Source: Lachnospiraceae bacterium (GTDB taxonomy: Bacteria; Bacillota; Clostridia; Lachnospirales; Lachnospiraceae). From it: a stretch of DNA of 59,610 nt. The DNA lies in NCBI GenBank assembly GCA_017550165.1, contig JAFZQH010000037.1, forward strand, positions 1 through 59,610. Direction: 5' to 3'. Positions 53,211-59,610 of this stretch are shown here, in pieces (within the stretch, counting starts at the first letter, position 1; every line of letters starts with the position of its first letter). Both the position numbers and the translations under genes were made by a program. The notes beneath the pieces are model-generated. The model made no database searches, was not told the origin of the DNA, and was given only the letters and a program-made list of their open reading frames with translations.

Positions 53211-53918
53211 TCACAGCAGATACTCATATTCCTTCTTCACCTTTGCGCACATTTCTACAGACTTGCGGGCCAGCACATCCAGCACATCCAGCACATGGGG
53301 CCCCACATCATGATCCCGCTTGATGACCGACAACTCGGTACAGCCAAGGATCACCACCTCAGCACCCTTATCCGTAAGCTCATCCTTAACATCAAAAAAC
53401 TTATCCATCTCAATTGGCCTGCCGGCCTTCACATTATCGTAAATGAGGTGCATCACCTTCTTCTGGGACTCCGTATCAGGCAAGACGCACTCGATGCCAT
53501 ATCCTGCCAGAGCCTTCTGAAAAAGGCCGCTTCCTACGGTGCCGTCGGTGGCCATGATCCCGACCCTGCGGATATCCTCATCCTTCAGATAGATCCCGGT
53601 CTCCATCAGGCTGTCGATACATGGGACCAAAAGGCTTGCCAGATCTTTTTCAAAGAAATGTGCCGTTATACAGGGTATGGCGATAACCTCAGCTCCCTGA
53701 TCGATAAGGCCCTGCCCTGCCGCAAGAAGGTGCGGCAACGGGTTATCATCGCTCTCCCCCAAGATAAACTTGGTCCGGTCCGGGATTGAAGGAATGCTGT
53801 GGACGAACATCTCGATGTGGTCCTGATCCACAGCAGCATCCGTCATCTCCGTGACCAGCTGCATAAAATATACGGTTGCCATGGGGCCCATGCCCCCGAT
53901 TATGCCCAGCTTTTTCAT
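53211..53918 (-). CDS. Aspartate/glutamate racemase family protein
   Basis: A 235-residue cofactor-independent racemase. It begins MKKLGIIGGMGPMATVYFMQ as do aspartate racemases (RacD/YgeA type). Both catalytic cysteines are present: Cys83 in IPCITAHFF and Cys193 in LGCTELSVI. The first motif is usually PCNTAH; Ile replaces Asn here. It probably interconverts L- and D-aspartate (or Glu). AAGGAGG precedes the ATG. It lies between asnB and the adenylation gene, which suggests a D-amino acid supply for that enzyme. Confidence 0.87.
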   Translation of the reverse strand: MKKLGIIGGMGPMATVYFMQLVTEMTDAAVDQDHIEMFVHSIPSIPDRTKFILGESDDNPLPHLLAAGQGLIDQGAEVIAIPCITAHFFEKDLASLLVPCIDSLMETGIYLKDEDIRRVGIMATDGTVGSGLFQKALAGYGIECVLPDTESQKKVMHLIYDNVKAGRPIEMDKFFDVKDELTDKGAEVVILGCTELSVIKRDHDVGPHVLDVLDVLARKSVEMCAKVKKEYEYLL

Positions 53919-53950
53919 GCCAAGCCTCCTTCTATAAACTGTTTGTTATC

Positions 53951-54142
53951 TGTGCCACGGATAATATAGTTCAACGAAACGACGCTCTCGCTCCGTTTTG
54001 GAGCGTAGCGGCACTAATATGTCGTAAACAGTCGGAATCTGTGCGTAGCAAGTTTTACCTAGCGGAAGCAGATTCCTCCTACGACATAAAGTGCCGACGT
54101 CCAAAAAGGCGTTTCTTTTGAACCATATTATCCTTAGGCACA
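53951..54142. repeat. Structured palindrome family, element C
   Basis: A 192-base palindrome in reverse orientation to A, B and D. The outer stem pairs TGTGCC...GGATAATAT with its complement ending at 54142. The core is GCTCTCGCTCCG and GGAGCGTAGCGG on the left, CCGACGTCC on the right. The inner stem is GGCACT/AGTGCC, where A and B have GGTTCT/AGAACC. A longer apical hairpin (ATGTCGTA with TACGACAT) tops it. It lies just upstream of the racemase gene. Confidence 0.85.
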
Positions 54143-54151
54143 CCATACTAA

Positions 54152-54332
54152 GGCGAAGAATACTGAATTCAAAGAAAGACCTTTGCGGACGTCGGCACTT
54201 AATGAGTGCGAAGCACGAATTTAGTGTCCGCTACGGGAGTCGTAAGGAAACCTCCCACTTCGCGGGCCCCTCCTTGCGACATATCGCAACGGAGCGAGAG
54301 CGTGCTTTCTTTGGATTGCAGTATTCGGAGCC
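54152..54332. repeat. Structured palindrome family, element D
   Basis: A 181-base palindrome. Outer stem GAATACTG and CAAAGAAAG pair with complements ending at 54332. The core CCTTTGCGGACGTCGG is identical to element A over 16 bases, and CGCAACGGAGCGAGAGCGT matches the right side. It begins 10 bases from element C and ends 4 bases from the asnB stop, so it forms the 3' end of the asnB transcript. Confidence 0.85.
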
Positions 54333-54335
54333 GTA

Positions 54336-56174
54336 TTAAACTGTAAGATTATACTGTTCACAAAGCATAGTTACCGTCATTACGATCAGCAAATAGTCTA
54401 TCTCGTAAGCCCCCATGAGTACAAACTCCGGATCCTCGTACTGATCCTTAAGCTTCTGTACGAAGTCAGGATTGAAAATGCCTTGCTTTCGAACCAGTCC
54501 CATATCAAAAGATGTGGCATGTCCCGGTCGTTTTTTGATCATGGCCGACATTCCCGGCGCCTGGAAGGGGAACTTCTTGCGCTTCAGGATAGGTTCAGGC
54601 ACGATGCCCTCCCCGGCCCGCTTAAGGATATACTTCTCATTAACGCCCCGTAGCTTGTACTTATCAGGGATCTTCCTGACAAACTCGATGACCTCCCGGT
54701 CCAGGAAGGGATGCCGTCCTTCCACGCTGTGGGAGAAGAACATCCTATCCCCGTGCTCACCCAGAAGATGATCCGACAGTCTCAGCTTGTTATCAATATA
54801 AGACCGCCTCTTCATAGTGCTTAAGCCCTTTACCTTGCTGATATCTATGGGGCTTTCAGCAACAGCCGAAAAAGAATCATACTCCGATAAGACATCGGCC
54901 GAATAAAGCTGCCTGTGGATCTTTCCTATAGCATCATGATCCCTTTCAAACCTGAAGAAGGGATCCCCCCAGAGTCTTTCATTTATCTCCTGCTCTTCGG
55001 CAGTCATCTTACCCTTTTGCATATTGCGAAAAGCATCCACCATGTAGCCCACATAACCGTAGAAATACTCGTCTGCCCCCTGACCCGTAAGAACAGCTTT
55101 AGCAGGGCTTTCGCTCACCAGTTTGGAGAGAAGGAAGGCCGCATTGTCGTAGCTTTCTTTTACTCCGGACTCCGCATGATAAATGACCGAGGCGAAATTA
55201 TCCCATATTTCCTCTTCAGCCACCGTAACCTTGTAATGCTCAGACTTCACGCACTCACTGACCATCCGCTGGAATTCCTTCTCGTTAAGGTCTCCGGATC
55301 CGATCTCCGCTGAAAATGAATAGTAACTGTTAAGAAGGAACTTCCCGATATAGCAGGCCACCACGGAAGAATCCAGCCCTCCGGATACATAGAAGCCTAT
55401 GGGCACGTCAGCGATCAGCCTGCGGGATACCGCATTCTTTATAAGCTCCCTTAAGTTTTCAATATAATAGTCAACGCCCTTGTCCTCATCCTCGGTATCA
55501 TAGATAAGATCCCAGAATTCCTTATCAGCAATCCTACCATCATTAATGTCAAGAAAATGACCGGGTTTAACGGAGAAGATATCCTTAAAAAAGGTATTGG
55601 GCGAAACCACACCAGGGAAATTCAGTAGCTGGTCAACAGCCTTTAGGTTAAGCTTCCTCGGAACATTCGGGTATTCCAGGATAGCCTTGATCTCAGAGGC
55701 AAAGATAAGGCGGCCGTCAAATACAGTGTAAAACAGAGGACAGATCCCCACATGATCTCTCACCAGAAGAACACTATTCTTCTTTTTGTCGTACAGGCAG
55801 ATTGCAAACTGGCCGTTAAGCTCATTGATAAAGGCGTCTCCCATATCTTCGTAGAGATGGATGATGACTTCCACATCAGTCTCAGTCTTGAAAGAATGGC
55901 CTTTAGAGCGCAGATCACTCTGAAGCTCCTTGTAATTAAAGATCTCACCGTTGCAGACCATGACGATGCTGTCGTCTTCGTTGGAAATGGGCTGCATACC
56001 GCCTGTCAGATCGATGAAACTGAGGCGGTTAAAGCCAAGCCCCACATGCTCATCGATAAAGGAATCCGACCCATCCGGCCCCCGATGCCTGATCTTCTCC
56101 AACATCCTGCCCAGCACATCCCTATCGACCGGCCTGTTATTCTTAATATTGATAACACCACAAATACCACACAT
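54336..56174 (-). CDS. asnB: Asparagine synthetase (glutamine-hydrolysing)
   Basis: A 612-residue enzyme that makes asparagine from aspartate, ATP and glutamine. The N-terminal glutaminase has the Cys2 nucleophile (MCGICGVINIKNN) and RHRGPDGSDSF, LGFNRLSFIDL and VCNGEIFNYKEL. The synthetase half has the ATP loop PIGFYVSGGLDSSVVACYIG and the GQGADEYFYGYVGY and EGRHPFLDREVIEF segments. Length fits the AsnO/AsnB type. It lies between the SGNH gene and the racemase on one strand, but long palindromes flank it on both sides, so co-transcription is uncertain. Confidence 0.93.
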   Translation of the reverse strand: MCGICGVINIKNNRPVDRDVLGRMLEKIRHRGPDGSDSFIDEHVGLGFNRLSFIDLTGGMQPISNEDDSIVMVCNGEIFNYKELQSDLRSKGHSFKTETDVEVIIHLYEDMGDAFINELNGQFAICLYDKKKNSVLLVRDHVGICPLFYTVFDGRLIFASEIKAILEYPNVPRKLNLKAVDQLLNFPGVVSPNTFFKDIFSVKPGHFLDINDGRIADKEFWDLIYDTEDEDKGVDYYIENLRELIKNAVSRRLIADVPIGFYVSGGLDSSVVACYIGKFLLNSYYSFSAEIGSGDLNEKEFQRMVSECVKSEHYKVTVAEEEIWDNFASVIYHAESGVKESYDNAAFLLSKLVSESPAKAVLTGQGADEYFYGYVGYMVDAFRNMQKGKMTAEEQEINERLWGDPFFRFERDHDAIGKIHRQLYSADVLSEYDSFSAVAESPIDISKVKGLSTMKRRSYIDNKLRLSDHLLGEHGDRMFFSHSVEGRHPFLDREVIEFVRKIPDKYKLRGVNEKYILKRAGEGIVPEPILKRKKFPFQAPGMSAMIKKRPGHATSFDMGLVRKQGIFNPDFVQKLKDQYEDPEFVLMGAYEIDYLLIVMTVTMLCEQYNLTV

Positions 56175-56195
56175 ATAGTTAATCCTCTTATATTT

Positions 56196-56285
56196 ATAAG
56201 ACAGGGGACGGTTCTATGTCTTATAAATACGTATAAAACATACAACACATCAAACTATAAGACACAGAACCGTCCCCTGTCTTAT
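56196..56285. repeat. REP-like palindrome, copy 10
   Basis: 30-bp inverted repeat with one mismatch (56196-56225 and 56256-56285), core ATAAGACAGGGGACGG, 30-nt loop. It lies just upstream of the asnB start, between asnB and element E. Confidence 0.9.
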
Positions 56286-56325
56286 CAGTCCCAGTCTTTT
56301 CGTAACAATTCGACCGAAGGGAGAA

Positions 56326-56506
56326 CGGGGGACGAGGCATAGCACAAGTCATCATGTGCATTGCCGATCACTTAGCGAGAACAAGTCGATTGGGGCTCGA
56401 GCGAGTGCGTTCCATCCGTGGGAGCGAGAGCCCCGCTTATGAGACGCAGTTCGAGGTTAGTGAGAGAGCACTAAACATGAGGGCTTGTGCTATGCCTCGT
56501 CCCCCG
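56326..56506. repeat. Long palindromic element E
   Basis: Perfect 23-bp outer arms (56326-56348, starting CGGGGGACGAGG, and 56484-56506) enclose 135 bases with further pairing: GGGGCTC (56393-56399) with GAGCCCC (56428-56434), and TTAGTG with CACTAA. GGAGCGAGAGC inside recalls elements A-D, but the rest differs. It ends 10 bases before the SGNH stop. Confidence 0.85.
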
Positions 56507-56516
56507 CCTACCAGCG

Positions 56517-57551
56517 TCACAAATTATACTTTATCCTCTGCTCCTCAATCTCCCTATTATACAGCACTTCCTTCTGTGCCCATATACCGGTCAGCGCAGA
56601 GTCCTCCCGTCTGTCCGGCACCCCGCACTTCTCCTTAAGATACCGTCCGAAATACACCGCCATCTTCTCCGCCCCGGAAAGGTTCAGGTGCAGCCCCGCA
56701 TCATAAGTATCCGTATTAAAGTCCAGCCCCACCTCATCCTTAACCTTCAGGAAGTTGATATAATCCAGCCCGTACTTCTCCGCATAAGAGGTTACCTGCT
56801 CATCCCACTCATCATACCAGTGGGGGAACAGGCTGGGTGCCTTGACAAGCACCAGCTTGATGCCTTCCCTCTCGCAGAGTTCCCTCATCATGTCCAGATA
56901 CTTCCATGCCTTGTCCCCGAAGGAATAGTCCGTCAGCTTCTTAGCCGCGGGAATATCCCCTGCCGGCCGCACATCGATACGCATATAATACCCGTTGTGA
57001 GATACGGTATGGGACTTGTACATATACTCCACATCCTCGGCCTTTAGCTCGCTCCACCTGGAATGGAACCTGAGAATGGGAAAGATATAATCGATAAAGT
57101 TCTCATTCTCCTTCATTGAGGCAAGGATGGAATTAACCTTGGAAGCTGACCACCTCATGGGATCTAAAGTCATCCTGTTATAAGGCTCCGACTGGGATTC
57201 GTTAAACTGCAGGGACTGGATATTAAACACCGCCACCTTTGGTCTATGGTACGAACAAGTCTCCTCCAACAGGTAGTAAGACTGCCAGATGTACTGCTCG
57301 GCGCTGCCCCTGATATAGCTGTTGATCCCGTATTCCTGCCACATTTTCATGGGAGAGAAATTCTCATAGACCTCACAGTCCCCGAAGAAGACCACGTCAA
57401 AGTCCTTGTTCGGCTCCTGATAATACTCACAGATCAGGTTCCCCTCAACCACGTCGGACACGTATTTGGGCATAAGGAGCCTGGTAGCCGCATCCACCAG
57501 GAGAACGATAACCAATATGCAAATGATGATCCTTACAATTCTTTTCTTCAT
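56517..57551 (-). CDS. SGNH/DltD-like membrane-anchored protein
   Basis: A 344-residue protein with one N-terminal membrane segment (about 5-24) and an extracellular SGNH-type domain. Block I reads FFGDCEVYENFSP (residues 55-67): Cys59 stands where the family has the Ser nucleophile. The C-terminal Asp/His motif is kept (DTYDAGLHLNLSG, Asp284, His288). The gene lies 23 bases after the MBOAT gene, the order of dltB and dltD partners, so it probably takes part in moving an acyl or aminoacyl group onto a surface polymer. Whether it is catalytic with Cys is open. The ribosome site is weak. Confidence 0.83.
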   Translation of the reverse strand: MKKRIVRIIICILVIVLLVDAATRLLMPKYVSDVVEGNLICEYYQEPNKDFDVVFFGDCEVYENFSPMKMWQEYGINSYIRGSAEQYIWQSYYLLEETCSYHRPKVAVFNIQSLQFNESQSEPYNRMTLDPMRWSASKVNSILASMKENENFIDYIFPILRFHSRWSELKAEDVEYMYKSHTVSHNGYYMRIDVRPAGDIPAAKKLTDYSFGDKAWKYLDMMRELCEREGIKLVLVKAPSLFPHWYDEWDEQVTSYAEKYGLDYINFLKVKDEVGLDFNTDTYDAGLHLNLSGAEKMAVYFGRYLKEKCGVPDRREDSALTGIWAQKEVLYNREIEEQRIKYNL

Positions 57552-57574
57552 AAAACACTCAAAACAATAATACT

Positions 57575-59143
57575 TTAAAAACGATTATAAATAAACTGGG
57601 AAGCATCATAACCTATACCGTAGGCACCCAGGATCAGGATGACCATAAAAAGACCTATCCAGACCAGGCTTCTTGCAGCGAAAGGACTTCTTGCGATCCG
57701 CTCCCGAAGCGAACCCTTCCTCTGTATCAGGCTTACGGCAAGCATAACGAGAACACCGATGCCAGCCAGGACAAAGTCCGCAGGGCTCATGCCCAGTTCA
57801 AATAAACTGCCGTCGCCAAGCACACTTAGATTTCCCGTATTAAATATCGAGATAAAGGAGCCTAAAGTCTGTCCCACAGTGGCATAGCAGTCAAAGAGAT
57901 TAAGTGCCATCACCAAAAGGAATGTCCTCAGAACCCTGAAAGCCTTAAATGCGAACTTCTCCCGCCAGTGAAGCTTCTCCTCCAGGCCGTCTGACCAGCC
58001 CTCCAGTTCCTCCCCCATCATAAGTAGGAACCAGTTAAGAAGCCCCCATACGATGAAGTTCCAGCCTGCTCCATGCCAAAGCCCCGTCAGAAGCCACACG
58101 ATAAATGAGGCCAGATATACCGGGATCCTTTTTCCCGCCCTGTCCCCGAAGGTCTTACGGGAAAACTTTGAAAAGGACTGCAAAGCCTTGCTTGTGGATA
58201 CAGGGTAAAAGACATAATTCCTAAACCATTCACACATGGTAATATGCCATCTTCTCCAGTATTCCTTCAACGTCTTCGAGAAATAAGGCCTGTTAAAGTT
58301 CTCCCGTACAGTAATGCCCAAAGACTGGCCGATCCCGATGACGATGTCGATACCTCCCGTAAAATCGGCATATAGCTGAATTGTATACAGTAAAAGCAGG
58401 GCAAGAACATATCCGCCCCTGTATTTCTCTGGATCCCCTGATATGGCAGCTACCAGGGGACCGATACGGTCTGCTATCACAAGCTTCTTAAAGAACCCCC
58501 ACATGATCCGCTCAATCCCGGCACAAAAGACCCCGGGATTGAATTCATGCTTCTCATAGAGGGTAGCTGACAGGTCCCCGAACCTGCTGATAGGGCCCTG
58601 AATAAGCTGGGGGAAGAAAGACACAAAGAGGGCCAGCCTGCCAAGGTTAGCCTCAGCCGGCACAGTCCCTCTGTACACATCGATAACGTAACCCGCAGCC
58701 TGCAGGGTGTAGAAGGATATCCCCAGAGGAATAATGATATCCATCAAGGGAATGAGATTGGCATTAAAGGTCAACAATACGGGGAATACGTACTTAACAC
58801 CTATAAGTATCCCGAAATTAACTATAAGACAGGAAATAAGCCACTTCTTCTGTGACCGCTTAACCCCTGTCTTATAGATTTTCTTATCTTCTTTGGTTAT
58901 CGAATCCTTAACCGAGGCCAGATATTCCTTCGAATCGTCGCCGATGCCCTGAATCCTTAATCCCGCCACGTATATGGTCAAGGTCGTAAAACAGATATAT
59001 GCCAGATATGACGGATGGGCTGCCGCATAAAAAATATATGAGAAAGCCAGCAAAAGTTTCCACTGATTGCCGCGAAATACAGTGTAATACAGCAGAAACA
59101 GTACCGTCAGGAATCCGATAAAGCCATATGACGTAAATAACAT
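57575..59143 (-). CDS. MBOAT-family O-acyltransferase (DltB/AlgI-like)
   Basis: A 522-residue polytopic membrane protein with about 11 hydrophobic segments. MBOAT signatures are LGISFYTLQAAGYVIDVYRG (140-159), FFPQLIQGPISRF (176-188), ENFNRPYFSKTLKEYWRRWH (His300) and LTGLWHGAGWNFIVWG with catalytic His357. It would pass an acyl or aminoacyl group from the carrier protein at 59151 across the membrane. GAGGA precedes the ATG. It starts 7 bases after the carrier protein stop and is followed by the SGNH gene, a tight three-gene unit. Confidence 0.92.
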   Translation of the reverse strand: MLFTSYGFIGFLTVLFLLYYTVFRGNQWKLLLAFSYIFYAAAHPSYLAYICFTTLTIYVAGLRIQGIGDDSKEYLASVKDSITKEDKKIYKTGVKRSQKKWLISCLIVNFGILIGVKYVFPVLLTFNANLIPLMDIIIPLGISFYTLQAAGYVIDVYRGTVPAEANLGRLALFVSFFPQLIQGPISRFGDLSATLYEKHEFNPGVFCAGIERIMWGFFKKLVIADRIGPLVAAISGDPEKYRGGYVLALLLLYTIQLYADFTGGIDIVIGIGQSLGITVRENFNRPYFSKTLKEYWRRWHITMCEWFRNYVFYPVSTSKALQSFSKFSRKTFGDRAGKRIPVYLASFIVWLLTGLWHGAGWNFIVWGLLNWFLLMMGEELEGWSDGLEEKLHWREKFAFKAFRVLRTFLLVMALNLFDCYATVGQTLGSFISIFNTGNLSVLGDGSLFELGMSPADFVLAGIGVLVMLAVSLIQRKGSLRERIARSPFAARSLVWIGLFMVILILGAYGIGYDASQFIYNRF

Positions 59144-59150
59144 AAAAGAT

Positions 59151-59375
59151 CTAATCCTCTAATTCCTGAATAAGCTCATACATAGCCTGAGCGGAGTTGA
59201 AATTCTCCGGTATAAGATGCTCAGCTAAAATCTCCACATCAAATCTGTCGTTGATCTCCGTAACAAGAGTGACGATATCAAATGAATCCAGGATCATATC
59301 CTCAACCAGCCTGTCTTCTTTTTCAAAATCAATGTCCGGATGCAAACTTTTAAGTATCTCCATTAACTCTTCCAT
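59151..59375 (-). CDS. Acyl carrier protein (DltC-like)
   Basis: A 74-residue acidic carrier. The phosphopantetheine site is Ser31 in MILDSFDIVTLVTEINDRF, the DSF form typical of DltC rather than the DSL form of fatty-acid ACP. AGAGGAG precedes the ATG. It is directly upstream of the MBOAT gene. With the adenylation enzyme at 51295 it would form the activation-carrier pair of a Dlt-like pathway. Confidence 0.9.
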   Translation of the reverse strand: MEELMEILKSLHPDIDFEKEDRLVEDMILDSFDIVTLVTEINDRFDVEILAEHLIPENFNSAQAMYELIQELED

Positions 59376-59393
59376 AAAACCATAACTCCTCTC

Positions 59394-59610
59394 TTAATTG
59401 CCTTCAGTCTCTCCTCCGCCGGCCTCTGCTCCGGAAGACTCTTCATTGCCGCCGGTCTCCCCGCCGGTTTCTCCGCCGTTATTATTGCTATTCTCTTCGC
59501 TGTTGTTATTGTTATTCTCGCCGTTGTTATTCTCGCCGTTATTATTCTCCCCGTTGTTATTCTCGCCGTTATTATTATTTTTATTATTGTGATTATTGTT
59601 GTTATACACG
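59394..59610 (-). CDS. Asn/Gly/Glu-rich protein, C-terminal part only
   Basis: The frame is open to the window edge, so the start is missing. What is visible is 71 residues of low complexity: Asn runs, five or so NNNGE units coded by a 12-base DNA repeat, then GGETGGETGG and an acidic end. There is no domain or membrane segment in this part. It stops 18 bases before the carrier protein start, on the same strand, so it is probably the tail of an upstream member of the Dlt-like operon, perhaps a surface or secreted protein. Confidence 0.55.
   Translation of the reverse strand, partial: VYNNNNHNNKNNNNGENNNGENNNGENNNGENNNNNSEENSNNNGGETGGETGGNEESSGAEAGGGETEGN

Noticed and set aside
53951-54332. 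Integron attC sites
   Set aside because: The palindromes lack the paired RYYYAAC/GTTRRRY ends, and no integrase or cassette genes are near.
59398-59592. Plus-strand Ser/Pro/Leu-rich frame
   Set aside because: It is the mirror of the Asn/Gly/Glu repeat on the minus strand, which matches the direction and spacing of the neighbouring genes.

Overview
The window looks like a chromosomal segment of a motile Lachnospiraceae-type Clostridia (Firmicutes). The evidence is strong Shine-Dalgarno sites, a T-box leader on pheST, a clostridial-type 6S RNA, a sigma-D-type promoter, a clostripain-like C11 peptidase, DUF6273/Big2 surface proteins, a GGGtGRT/NifU-like pair and several degenerate-GGDEF/EAL proteins. 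No rRNA, tRNA or CRISPR array was seen. The genus cannot be fixed from sequence alone.

Layout. 1-5.2 kb: the 5' end of a group II intron placed just after a terminator, a secreted repeat protein, a divergent sigma-D-driven EF-hand protein, then tyrA and aroA. 5.2-23.5 kb (all minus strand): an EAL protein, purD, a secreted Big2-like protein, purN-purM-purE, an M29 aminopeptidase, two small membrane proteins, pyrE-pyrD-pyrK, an AAA ATPase with an iteron-like promoter, pyrF, a PilZ protein, pyrC and queA. In transcription order this is a pyrimidine block followed by a purine block. 23.5-30.8 kb: C11 lipoprotein peptidase, two Ala/Ser-linker lipoproteins, pheT (interrupted by an in-frame TGA), pheS, T-box and 6S RNA. 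30.9-40.4 kb: divergent pckA/gltA with a shared 13-bp inverted repeat, a secreted amidase, leuD-leuC, ilvC-ilvH. 40.5-48.9 kb: two large surface proteins with nearly the same C-terminal module, a DUF234-like ATPase with a palindromic promoter and probably leaderless start, a homocysteine methyltransferase-like protein and a second EAL protein. 49-59.6 kb: the GGGtGRT/NifU-like pair, a lipoprotein, and a dispersed Dlt-like set: stand-alone adenylation enzyme, Asp/Glu racemase, AsnB, SGNH/DltD-like protein, MBOAT and acyl carrier protein.

Two families of interspersed structured repeats run through the intergenic regions. One is a REP-like family built on GACAGGGGACGG / GTGACAGAGGGACGG, with ten core-bearing loci plus one related hairpin. 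The other comprises four long imperfect palindromes (22291, 38590, 53951, 54152) with a conserved internal core and stems whose sequence differs between copies while pairing is kept. A separate 181-bp palindrome (56326), an 84-bp tandem array (52835) and an in-frame palindromic insertion in queA (23203) add to this.

The strongest candidate for an undescribed system is the 51-59 kb Dlt-like locus. All four Dlt-type functions are present, but the adenylation pocket lacks the Cys expected of D-Ala-specific DltA and has a Lys at the position used by Glu-activating NRPS domains. An amino-acid racemase and an asparagine synthetase lie between the parts, and the SGNH member has Cys in place of the nucleophilic Ser. 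This suggests esterification of a surface polymer with an acidic or amidated D-amino acid; that is inference.
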